A stretch of DNA of 64,000 bases from Lewinellaceae bacterium. Its GTDB lineage: Bacteria > Bacteroidota > Bacteroidia > Chitinophagales > Saprospiraceae. This document shows positions 54,064 to 62,900 of the stretch, in pieces. How positions within the stretch are numbered: the stretch's first letter is position 1; each line of letters starts with the position of its first letter. The notes beneath the pieces are model-generated. The model saw only the letters and a list, made by a program, of their open reading frames with translations, did not search any database and was not told where the DNA came from. Position numbers and translations under genes: made by a program. The DNA is taken from positions 1,622,001 through 1,686,000 of the forward strand of contig JACJYR010000001.1 of assembly GCA_020636005.1 (NCBI GenBank). Direction: 5' to 3'.

Positions 54064-54221
54064 AACGGTGGCTATCCCGCTCTAACATCTCCAGGTAAAG
54101 CGCCACCTGCCCCATCGTCAGCGCCTGCACCTGCTGCGGCGTCCAGCCGAATTCCTTTGCCAATCGGTAGCTCGCCTGCACCAACGGTGAAGCGGGGGCG
54201 TCACCTATAAAGTTTTTTTTT
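54064..54221 (-). CDS. -1 frame extension of the tail assembly chaperone
   Basis: The frame -1 to the chaperone gene is open from the A9 run to a TAG at 54064-54066. After slippage on AAA AAA it adds about 50 residues (NFIGDAPASPLVQASYRLA.., with EFGWTPQQVQALTMGQVALY..). The W-x-P-x-x-hydrophobic pattern followed by a helix resembles the C-terminal part of gpE+E'/DUF6760-type tail assembly chaperones. It has no good start codon of its own. Fusion length is about 161 residues. Confidence 0.7.
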
Positions 54222-54546
54222 CCGTCAAACCGCTAATCTGCCGCACATGCGCCAGCAGGAATTCTACCAGGCCCAGGTGCATTTTTTTGATTTGCGGCAA
54301 ACTCATCTGCGGCTCCACCAACGATTCCTTTATCATCAAAAGCGGTATCATGCCGGGGTCATCCTTGGCCGCTTTCAGAATTAATTGAAAAGTGCCTATG
54401 TTCAACGGGCGCAACTGCACCACCTTTTCGTGGCCATTCGAGCCGTCCCCGCCGCCGGGGTGCAATACCTCCGCTGGAATAGACACATCGTAAGCGGCGT
54501 CCGCCCCCGTGAGCAAGTCTTCCGGTGTGAGTTTGAGCTGGGTCAT
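54205..54546 (-). CDS. tail assembly chaperone, zero-frame product
   Basis: A 113-residue protein, third gene after sheath and tube. KVVQLRPLNIGTFQLILKAA and PLLMIKESLVEPQMSLPQIK are seen, ending LTEKKTL and a TAG. It fits Mu gp41-like or P2 gpE-like chaperones that occur before the tape measure. A run of nine A residues just before the stop is a good -1 slippery site (A AAA AAA), giving a longer form with the extension at 54064-54221. Two products in a fixed ratio would chaperone the tape measure during tail assembly. Confidence 0.72.
   Translation of the reverse strand: MTQLKLTPEDLLTGADAAYDVSIPAEVLHPGGGDGSNGHEKVVQLRPLNIGTFQLILKAAKDDPGMIPLLMIKESLVEPQMSLPQIKKMHLGLVEFLLAHVRQISGLTEKKTL
54213..54221 (-). 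promoter_or_regulatory. A9 slippery run for -1 frameshifting
   Basis: On the minus strand the codons read GAA AAA AAA ACT TTA TAG, so an A AAA AAA slippery heptamer is placed two codons before the zero-frame stop. Both ribosomal slippage and transcription slippage on A9 could yield the -1 product. Confidence 0.72.
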
Positions 54547-54549
54547 TTG

Positions 54550-54637
54550 ATGAGAGAATGAGAGGATGAGAGGATGAGAGGATGAGAGGATGAGACCCCT
54601 GCTCTCACCTTCTCATTCTCTCACTTTCTCACCTTCT
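54550..54637. repeat. junction inverted repeat (GATGAGAG type)
   Basis: Five GATGAGAG-like units at 54552-54595 mirrored by TCTCACCTTCTCATTCTCTC at 54603-54622, filling the gap between tube and chaperone genes. Confidence 0.78.
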
Positions 54638-55142
54638 ATGAAGTTTCCTCGCTGGCGATGCGTACAGCCCGGAAGGAGATTTGCTCCATCACAAAATCAT
54701 CTTCGGGCAGGCTGAACGACCAGCTATCGAATTTGACGCCGAAGACCACCACCTTGCTGTTGTTGTCGGGCAGGGCGGGGTTCTTCAGGTTGATGACGAT
54801 GTTGAAGGCCGGCTGTGCGATGGGGTCGCCCGGTGGCGGCGATTTGGCGGCGTCGCCGAGCAGCAGCCGGAGCATGGCACCGTTGATGTGCGCCCGCTCG
54901 GCAGAGCCGTAAATGTTGACGTTGCCGGGGCGCATTTCTGTGGGGAAGCGCTTGCCAATCTCATGGTAAGGCTTCACGTCGTTTTGCACCTGTACCTGCA
55001 CGTTGCGCAGGCGGCCAACGATGTTGGAAAATTCGTACTCGTTGATGAGGCCGTCCGCCAGCCCGCCCTCTACGGTCGAGTTGTCGTCAACAGCCAGCAC
55101 GAGAGTGGCATCGGAGCCACGGAAGACGTTTGTATTTGGCAT
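54636..55142 (-). CDS. contractile tail tube protein
   Basis: A 168-residue inner tube protein. It follows the sheath in the standard order. NEYEFSNIVGRLRNVQVQVQ, YHEIGKRFPTEMRPGNVNIY, the SAERAHINGAMLRLLLGD helix and FGVKFDSWSFSLPEDDFVMEQ fit the tail-tube/Hcp-like fold (two beta-sheets and one helix). Only one tube gene is present, in contrast to several extracellular injection systems with two or three. Confidence 0.8.
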   Translation of the reverse strand: MPNTNVFRGSDATLVLAVDDNSTVEGGLADGLINEYEFSNIVGRLRNVQVQVQNDVKPYHEIGKRFPTEMRPGNVNIYGSAERAHINGAMLRLLLGDAAKSPPPGDPIAQPAFNIVINLKNPALPDNNSKVVVFGVKFDSWSFSLPEDDFVMEQISFRAVRIASEETS

Positions 55143-55147
55143 GAGAA

Positions 55148-55242
55148 AATGGTTGGATGGTTAAATGGCTAAATGGTTGGATAGCTAAATGATTGGATGG
55201 AAAAACCATTTAACCATTTAGCCATTCGACCATTTAGTCATT
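55148..55242. repeat. junction inverted repeat (ATGGTTGGATGG type)
   Basis: GGTTGGATGGTTAAATGGCT-type units at 55150-55200 mirrored by CCATTTAACCATTTAGCC (55206-55223) and CATTTAGTCATT. Gap between sheath and tube. Confidence 0.78.
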
Positions 55243-56917
55243 ATCCTAAAAACATGGTGACCCTAATGAAATCTATGCTGAAAGTGGGCCGGATGGTCAT
55301 CGTGACGATGCATTCGCCGGCAATTTCCTGCGCACGGGTGGCGCTGACTTCCAGTTCGTAGCTGATGAGCGCCTCGTCCTCCACCATGCGGGTGAGGAAG
55401 GCGTCCAACGTGGCCTTCATGGCACCCCGCACCCGCTCGTTGTTGAGCTTGCCGATGTAGGGGTTGCAGGAGGAGCGCACCCCGTAAATGGCATAGTCCA
55501 CGATGCGGCGGGTGGTGATTTGGTGCCAGGCGGAATTGGTGGAAGTGGTGATGCCCTTCACCACCCGGAAGCCCTCCCGTTTTTCAACAGCCAGCACCCG
55601 GTTGAGCACCAGTTTTTCCAATTTGGAGGAAGAAAATTCGGCAGTGAGGCCGGGCACGTTCAGCGGCTTATTGGTCGGGCTGGCCTGCACGGGCAGGGCG
55701 GAAATGAGGCCAGCCACAGCAGCGGCTGTGTATGCACCGGGAAGTGTTTCACCGGGGGAAACTTTCACGCCGGGGGCTACAAAAATGAGCCGTTCGCTGT
55801 TGAGGGTATGGCCGGAAATGACATCCACATCGGTGGTGCCGTTGCTGCCGATGAGGCCGATGCGTTCCCTTTTTATTTCCGTTGTGGTATTGATATGGCC
55901 AAGGAGGGCAGTTGCCATTTGCGAGTTGGAGTCGGTCTGCCCAGCCAGCATGACGATGTTGATAATGTCGTTTTCCAATAAGGCCAGGCTGGTTTTGTAA
56001 TCGTCGGCGGTGGCCGCTTCGCCGTTTGCTCCTGCCGTGTTGCCGCCGATGCCTGTGCCGAACAGCTTTTTCCCGCCCGTATTGGCTGGCAGGTCGTTTA
56101 AAAAATCATCTTCATCCGCCGCTTCCGTGGAAACAAGCGACGAGGAACGGTTGACCTGCTCGGCCAGGTGCGAGGCATCGGCCACATAGTAGCGCTCTTT
56201 GGAGGGGCCGTAGGTTAGCTCCACTTTTTTGCTATTGATGGCTGGCACCTGGTAGCGTGCCACGATGGTGTCGGCAACGACCGGGGCAAAACCTGCCAGC
56301 GTGGTAAAGCCAATAGCGCCTGTGGTGGTATTGATGGACACCTGGGGTTGTGCGTTGTCAACTGCTACATTATATACGATGGTGTAGCGCAGCACCTGGC
56401 CCGTGCTCAGTTGGCGCACGGTAATGCTGTTCAGCCCTCCGCCCTCCACGACCTTTGTCCGTCGGAGGTTGGTGGCGTTGCCGGCCAGTTCCTCGGAAAC
56501 CACAGAGGCTTCATCGGCATCGGTGATTTCGATGGCGATGTCGTTGGCCCAGGTGCCGGGGGATTTGGCGTTGAGCTTGGTCAGGTCAGAATTGTCGCCG
56601 GCTTTGACCAGGAAGGCGGCATTTTGGGCGGCGGCACTGGCGGTGCGCACGGCATAGACCGTTTTGCCGCCATTGTTATAGACCTGTTCGAGCGCCCGGA
56701 TGAGGGTGAGCTCGTTGTTGCTGCCGCCTTGCCAGGGGTCGCTGTTGCCGAACATCTCCCTCGCCTCCGTAAACGAGCCGAGGATTTTCACTTCGTTGAC
56801 GGGGCCTTTGTTGGCCGTGCCGACGATACCGATGTTGCCGGTGACGACCCGGCCAGCGCTGATGAGCGCCTCGTCCCTGACGGTGATGTAGGTGCCGGGA
56901 AGGATAATTTCAGCCAT
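55241..56917 (-). CDS. contractile tail sheath protein
   Basis: A 558-residue sheath. The N-terminus EIILPGTYITVRDEALISAG and ANKGPVNEVKILGSFTEARE match the phage tail sheath family; the C-terminal half contains AVEKREGFRVVKGITTSTN, the RRIVDYAIYGVRSSCNPYIG segment and LNNERVRGAMKATLDAFLTR, followed by a conserved TIRPTFSIDFIRV strand. Sheath monomers form helical rings around the tube and contract. Only one sheath gene is present. ATG at 56917; nine upstream codons are open but add non-homologous residues. First gene of the tail locus. Confidence 0.93.
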   Translation of the reverse strand: MAEIILPGTYITVRDEALISAGRVVTGNIGIVGTANKGPVNEVKILGSFTEAREMFGNSDPWQGGSNNELTLIRALEQVYNNGGKTVYAVRTASAAAQNAAFLVKAGDNSDLTKLNAKSPGTWANDIAIEITDADEASVVSEELAGNATNLRRTKVVEGGGLNSITVRQLSTGQVLRYTIVYNVAVDNAQPQVSINTTTGAIGFTTLAGFAPVVADTIVARYQVPAINSKKVELTYGPSKERYYVADASHLAEQVNRSSSLVSTEAADEDDFLNDLPANTGGKKLFGTGIGGNTAGANGEAATADDYKTSLALLENDIINIVMLAGQTDSNSQMATALLGHINTTTEIKRERIGLIGSNGTTDVDVISGHTLNSERLIFVAPGVKVSPGETLPGAYTAAAVAGLISALPVQASPTNKPLNVPGLTAEFSSSKLEKLVLNRVLAVEKREGFRVVKGITTSTNSAWHQITTRRIVDYAIYGVRSSCNPYIGKLNNERVRGAMKATLDAFLTRMVEDEALISYELEVSATRAQEIAGECIVTMTIRPTFSIDFIRVTMFLG

Positions 56918-57280
56918 AGGGAAAATGGGTTGTTGGCCCTGCAAGGTTCAGGACAAGCATGAACATCCCAGGGCGTATGTTGTGAATACGCTGATTGTTA
57001 TTTGAAACTTAATAGATGTAGCTTAAAATGCTTGGGTTTAGGTGATGCCAGGGGGTAGTGCAAGTCTGGTCGTTTCACCTGAAAGGTACTGGTTCGTAAC
57101 GTACGGATTTTACAGAAAAGGGTAACGTGACATTCGGTTCGGTACTGGCCGGACGGACTTGATTTGGTATTCAGGATTAGCCCAAATATTTAATCAAAAT
57201 GTTGCCCGGCGTTAGGGCTTTCGATATTGCAAGTAACTTAATAAGGTTGGAAGTGCTTAAAATTGTTTGGCAAGTTCTCT
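56918..57280 (-). other. long untranslated leader before the sheath gene
   Basis: About 360 bases between the promoter-like pair and the sheath start contain no open frame of note, nor a clear hairpin repeat of the junction type. Such a leader might hold a regulatory RNA; nothing specific is recognised. Confidence 0.45.
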
Positions 57281-57310
57281 CAAAGGTAAGTAAAATATGA
57301 TGCGGCCAAA
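57281..57310 (-). promoter_or_regulatory. candidate promoter of the tail locus (TTTG, 18 nt, TACCTTTG)
   Basis: On the minus strand TTTG (57307-57310) and TACCTTTG (57281-57288) match the Bacteroidota elements with an 18-nt spacer. It is upstream of the sheath gene and points into the locus. Confidence 0.55.
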
Positions 57311-57361
57311 TGTAAGGGGTTGAGGATGGGATGTCAAATTTTTTTGAAAGAATTTTTATTT

Positions 57362-58000
57362 TTAATGGTAGCGGTGGCCCCTGAGCCTGATGGTCTGGTC
57401 GCAGCGGAGCCCCTTGGACTTGTCCACGGGATGCGAATAGACCCTGTCGGCAGCAAGGATTTCCTTGGCCCGGATGACGATTTCGTTGTTGTTGTCGCTG
57501 GCCGGCGAAACGCCGGCGAACGACTGCGCCATGCGGGAGGGATCATTCAGGCTGGCGGCAAAACGGCTGGTTTCTTCCACGGTGAAACTGCGGGCGCTGA
57601 CGGTGGCCATGTCGTTGAGCGGCCTGTCCTTTTTGTTGTCGGAAGCGGTGACAGTGACGGTTTTTTGCTCCCCCACCGACTCTTGTAGTTCGATGTTCTG
57701 CACCACTTCCTTGCCAGAGCCGACCAGCAGTTGTGGCAGCACCACATCCTCGTGCCCGACATAGCTAAGGAGCAAATCGTGCCTGCCGAGCGGCACTTTT
57801 TCGAGGCGGAAGCTGCCATCCAGGTCGGTGATCGTGCCGATAAGATCGCCTTTTATTTTCATGGCAACGGTGGCGCCGATGAGCGGGATTTGCGTGTGCT
57901 TGTCAATAACCTTGCCCCGGACGGTTTAGGTGATGGGCTGGGCATGGAGCGAATGGATAGTGATGAAAAATGCCAAACAGAGAAAGGTAAAAAGTCTCAT
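57362..58000 (-). pseudogene. broken TonB-dependent receptor joined to a probable transposase remnant
   Basis: From an ATG at 58000 a signal peptide (MRLFTFLCLAFFITI..) is read, interrupted by a TAA at 57926-57928, in frame with the rest. Downstream in the same frame a carboxypeptidase-regulatory-like domain (GKVIDKHTQIPLIGATVAM, YVGHEDVVLPQLLVG) and the plug start (SLNDPSRMAQSFAGVSPASD, NNNEIVIR) are intact. At this point receptor similarity stops and the frame continues as LAADRVYSHPVDKSKGLRCD, QTIRLRGHRYH, which resembles a segment of IS4-family transposases. The gene is thus broken by a stop and a deletion/insertion. Confidence 0.7.
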
Positions 58001-58044
58001 GTGGGATGAGGTTTTGCCTGGGAAAGAAGGTATTGCTTTTTTGA

Positions 58045-58749
58045 CATAAGCTTGAGGGATTTGGTTTGATAGGCTTCGGCCCAGACCACCTCATCCAACC
58101 AGGCACCGACATCGAATACCTCATCCGTTTCCAAAACACAGGCACAGCACCCGCCCACGACGTGATCATCCGTGACACGCTCTCCCCTCTCTTTCAAATC
58201 GGCTCCGTCAGGGTGGGTGCCGCCTCCCACCCTCTTGCCTGGGAAATTTCCAGCCATGGCATCCTCACCTTCCATTTCGAGGATATTGAGCTGCCGGACA
58301 GCCTGAGCAACGAGCCAGCTTCACATGGTTTCATCAGTTTTAAAATTTCCCACCGGGCAGACCTGCCGCTCGGCACGGTCATCCCCAACCATGCGGGGAT
58401 TTATTTTGACTTCAACCCTCCCATTGTCACCAACACGACCCAACACAAGCTGGGCGTAGATTTCCTTGAAATCGCCTCCCCGGCCAAAGAAACCCTTGTC
58501 CCGGCTGAAAATGCGCTCTCTGTTTTCCCCAATCCGGCCACCCAGCAGGCCATTGTCCATTTACCCGTTTCGTGCAGCACCCTTCAAATCTTCGATCAGC
58601 ATGGGCGCCTGGTACGTTCGGAGCAAGTGGACGGGCAGAAGGCAGCGCTGCTCCAACGCCAAACACTGCCTGCCGGCATCTATTTGCTTCGGCTGACAGA
58701 TGCCAATGGTGCTGAGTTGGGGAACACCAAATTGGTTTTTGGCTGGTAG
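58045..58749 (+). pseudogene. C-terminal fragment of a T9SS cargo protein
   Basis: The open part starts without an ATG, directly in a conserved-repeat domain (IQPGTDIEYLIRFQNTGTAP, then DTLSPLFQIGSVRVGAAS, PNHAGIYFDFNPPIVTNTT) and continues into a type A sorting domain (ENALSVFPNPATQQ.., LPAGIYLLRLTDANG..LVFGW). Compared with the complete protein at 59946-63935, the N-terminal part is missing. It may be a remnant with no expression. Confidence 0.68.
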
Positions 58750-58869
58750 CGGCGTTTCATTTCTTTTATCCACCATATCCTAAACATTTACAACCCTGCT
58801 GTTGCCCTGCTGCGCCTTGGCCTGTTTCGTCCAGGAATGGAGCGGGCAACGACAGCAAATCTTTTTGCC

Positions 58870-59457
58870 ATGAAAAAAAACATGCTCATTTTCACCCTCC
58901 TATTTTCCCTGTCGAGCATGGCGCTGGACGCCCAAAACTTTAAAAAACCAAACCGGAAATTCAGGGCGGGCCAAACCGACCTACAGATCGGCAATGGGCT
59001 GCTGCCCCTGGCAGGACTGCTCAACGACGCCACTGTTATCCTTCCGCCGCTTACGCTTCGCCTGGGGTATTTTTTCAGCAAAAATTTCAGCCTCGGCACA
59101 GCTTATACCTTTTCCAGTATGGAAGGCAACCCTAATTTGGAGGTTGGAGATCCCAGTGTAAGGATCAGGCTGGTTTCCCACCTGGCCGGGATCAGGGCAG
59201 CCGCCCATTTCACCGAGCTGCCCAATGCAGACCTTTATGGTGGTTGTATGCTGGGCGTATATTTCCAGCGTTTCCATATCCTTTCGGACAGCCCCTCCTA
59301 CCCAGAGGGTTCCCAGGGTTTTCGGCATGCCCGGACGACCCTTTCCTATTCGGCTTTCCTGGGCGCACGCTATGCTTTTTTGAGAAAATGGAGCGTATTT
59401 GGGGAATTGGGTTTCAGCACGGCCTTGGCGACAGTCGGCATCGGGCGGATGCTCTAA
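58870..59457 (+). CDS. small outer-membrane beta-barrel-like protein
   Basis: A 195-residue protein. Signal peptide at residues 1-22 (ending MALDAQ); the mature part has alternating strands (PLTLRLGYFFSKNFSLGTAY, TTLSYSAFLGARYAFLRKWS, FGELGFSTALATVGIG). This matches porin-family / OmpW-like barrels of Bacteroidota, without a specific ligand. The ATG at 58870 is chosen over codons 33 bases upstream since it starts a proper signal peptide. Length is short for the family, about eight strands. Confidence 0.7.
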   Translation: MKKNMLIFTLLFSLSSMALDAQNFKKPNRKFRAGQTDLQIGNGLLPLAGLLNDATVILPPLTLRLGYFFSKNFSLGTAYTFSSMEGNPNLEVGDPSVRIRLVSHLAGIRAAAHFTELPNADLYGGCMLGVYFQRFHILSDSPSYPEGSQGFRHARTTLSYSAFLGARYAFLRKWSVFGELGFSTALATVGIGRML

Positions 59458-59557
59458 GTTTATGGCCTAACCTGCCAACTGGATAAAGGGGTGTCTTTTT
59501 AGCCAGCAACTGACTTTTACCAGCAATCCTTCCCCAAAAAAAGGTAAGTCTTTATAA

Positions 59558-59951
59558 AATGAAAACCCAAGTTGGTGGCAAGGCCATGCGGTCGAATTTC
59601 CCTATATCCAAAATAAATGGCAGCCCCTGACCTTCCTCATCGGGCCGTCCTTATATTTATATTTAAAAGACACTTTTCAAGAAGAGTATTCGGCCAAAGA
59701 AGCAGTGCTGCACTACATTGTCCCCATATTGTCAGCTATATTGTCGCTGCCGGGCATCTTATTTGATTTTGGGGTAAAAACGGGCATATCCAGGGATTTT
59801 TTCACCATCGGCACTTCCGCTACACTGGTCACCGGACACCTGCTTTTTTATTCCACCCTCATTTATGAAATGACCAAAAATGAATGGCAGGTGGACGCCA
59901 ATATCAAAATATGGACAAGGATAGTGGCCTGGGGGATGATATTACTTATTG
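59558..59951 (+). pseudogene. fragment of an AraC-type regulator membrane sensor
   Basis: The frame from 59558 (after a TAA) reads SWWQGHAVEFPYIQNKWQPL, then FLIGPSLYLYLKDTF, LLFYSTLIYEMTK. This is the N-terminal membrane sensor of Bacteroidota AraC-family regulators, which should begin further upstream and end in a helix-turn-helix. Both ends are missing; it runs into the end of the convergent gene at 59946. Confidence 0.55.
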
Positions 59952-62900
59952 TAACACCATTTTTTTCCAAACAACTTCCTGCCCTGCCTCCAGTTTTACC
60001 AGGTACAGCCCGGCAGGTAATCCGGATACATCAATTTCCAGCTCAGTTTTACCAAGGTTTAACGGCAAGGTGCTTTCTAAAGCAACCTCCCGGCCTCGTA
60101 CATCAAAGATGGTCAGGCGGAGTGAGGTTACTTTCCGGGAGATGACGGTCAAAAATGCCTTGTCCCTGACAGGGTTCGGGGCAAGTTGCATAGCTTCCAT
60201 TTCCAGTTCAGTTATACCGGTGGCACCAAGATATACAGTCTTGCAGAGGGTGTTTTCCCCACATTCGTTAAAGGCGGTCATACAAACAAACAGGCTGTCA
60301 GGGAGGGGATCAAACGTCAGGTGCGGGCTGTCCTCGTTGCTGGTCAGGTTGTTGCCAAAATCCCAGTGAACCGAGTCCGCTTGGGTTGATCCATTGCTGA
60401 AAATGGCCTCGTTTCCGTTGGCCGTTGCGAAAAAAGCTGCACCCGGGTAGGCCAGTTCCTCGACTTGCACCGAGTCGGTTACGATCATGCCATAGCTGGT
60501 GACGAAAACAACATACTGGCCCGCCTGGGTGACCTGCAAAGTGGGTTCAGCAGACCACCATTCCCCATCTTTTTCCCAGTGGACAGCCACGGAATCGAAG
60601 GTGGATAAAATTTCAGGCTCCAAAAGCAGGGTGTCGCCACCGCAGCGTATCAGGTTTTCGTTTGGCAGTTGCACGCTCAGTTCGTAGCCGATCAGGCTGC
60701 TCACCCGGTTTGTTTCGATGGGTGGGTTGTAGTCGAAATATATTCGGGCCTGATTGGTAATTTTTGTCCCCGGTGTGGAAATCTCGAAGGGCTCAATGGT
60801 GAACGTAAAGAAGCCCTGGCTTCCTGTGAAATCAGTTGTGCTGTCGGGCAGGAGGATATTTTCAAACAACACCTCCAACATGCCGTCCGCACCTGTTTTG
60901 GCCAAAAAAGGGTGGCTGGCGGCCACGGGTTTCAGCGTTGCCCGGTCAAGCAAAGGGTGTAGTTGGTCTTTTAGCCTGACTGTAAAAGCCGTGTCGGAAC
61001 CTGTATTTTGAAAACGGATGGTATAGGTGAAATACGCCGGCGCTTCTTCGAGCAGGCCCAATACGCCGATGCCGGCAGGCACCACAAGTTTATCGTTGGG
61101 GTCATAAGCGCAGGTGAGGATAGTCGGTTGTTCCAGTTGGAGCGTATCTACCTGAACGCCCAAAGGATTATTCGCATAAACTTCCATGTCAAAAACCAGC
61201 GTGGAATCTTGCCACGCCACGCCTGGCATGGTCAGATCGGCTTTGAAGGTAAAATTCCCGCCGGGCGGAATATTTTCAAAATCAAAATAATAACGGCCTC
61301 CCATGACCGCTGCCGGTGGCGGCTCAAGGCTGTTGACCACGGTAAGGTTGTCAGGAGTGTACACAACCGTACCGCTCATCAGGGTAGTTCCAGCATTGTT
61401 GACGATACCCCATTGCCTTGCACCAAAGCCACATCTTGTGGTGTTGGTCTGCAAAATGATTTCCGGCTGGAGGGTGTCCACAAGGGCTTTGAAGCCGAAC
61501 AGGTACTCCGGGCTGGTGGCAGGTGCCGGCAGTTCAAATTCAAAAGTATCGGGCGTGGTGGTCAGTTGCCAGATGGTATCGGGCGTAGTGGTTAGGTGGT
61601 TGGTGCCGGGCAGCCCTTGCAAGTAAAAACGGCCTTCCTGGTTGGAATAGATGAGCGTCCCCGATGGCAGGAGTTCTGCTTTTCTGTTGGTAAAAGGATA
61701 ATCGCCGGCGCCCAAAACACCGTCGCCATCTATGTCCCAGAAGGTGCGGCCCTTGACGGTGAAACGATCCTCGATCAAGTTGGGGTAAAAATGAAGCCTG
61801 GTCTGGTTGCTGATGTGGGTAGTGACAAAGGCAATATCGGAGTCGCCGTCGCCATCCACGTCCTGGAAGAAATATTGAAAGTTGTCCAGGCTTTTTATCC
61901 CAATGTAAAAATCATTGGCAAACTGGCCGTTGCCGAGGTTTTCCGACAAATAAAGGGCGTAAGAATCCGTCCCGTACGGGTTGTTGATAGTTTGTCTGGA
62001 AAAGAAGTCATAATCGCCATCGAGGTCAAAATCATCGGCCTTGGGTATCCCGGTTACATCGGCTGCTATGACGTTAGGGCCTTCAAAAGTATTGCTGCCA
62101 AGGTTTTTCCAAAAAGCGACCGGGTTAATCAAATTTGGTTCACCCACAATATCTGACAAGCCATCATGGTCATAATCGAGCAAGTAAAAGAATGACCAAA
62201 ACTGCTGGTCGTTTCGGTGTAGCACGGCCTCGATAGGCCCAAAATTGTAATTGCCGAGGTTTTCCATCCAGTCCACCCGGTCCTCCTTTTTTAAAATAAT
62301 ATCCGGGTCGCCGTCCCCGTCGAGGTCGTCAATCAGGGGGGAGAGCGTGGACAGGAAATTAAACTGGTTGACATACGAGTGGAAGGCCAGTTGCCCGCTT
62401 CCGTCGTTGATAAGGATGGAAATGTTTTTGGCGCTGTTCCACGATTCCCTGTTGACGTAGGCGAACACGTCCATATCCCCATCGCCGTCAATATCGGCAG
62501 GGAGAAGTTCAATGATATAGGCCCAGTCCGAAGGCTTCCCCTGTAGCACCAGTTTGTTGTTGAAAGTGGCCGGGCCGTCATTGAGCCAGACCTCCAGCCG
62601 GAGCGGGTAGCTCTGGCTGTTTAGCGTCCCCACGCCAATGTCCCCGATCACGTCCACCAGGCCGTCGCCGTTCATGTCAACAGTCACCGGGTGGATAAGG
62701 GAGTCGCCGAGCGGTATCCAATGATATTCCTGCGTCCCGTTGTTTTTGTTGAAACCGAAGGTGCCAATCCCGTCCTGATAGGTAAATCCGTAGGTATCCA
62801 TGTAGCCATCGTGGTCCAGGTCGGCTACCCCTTTGTGATAAACGAGGTCGTTCAGCCTGATGGGTGCTGAAAAGGTATTATTGCCGAGGTTCTTCAACCA

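Noticed and set aside
54205..54546. Chaperone frame as a gene truncated by sequencing error
   Set aside because: An A9 run can be misread, but tail chaperones are known for -1 shifts at just this place, so a programmed event is more likely; an error remains possible.
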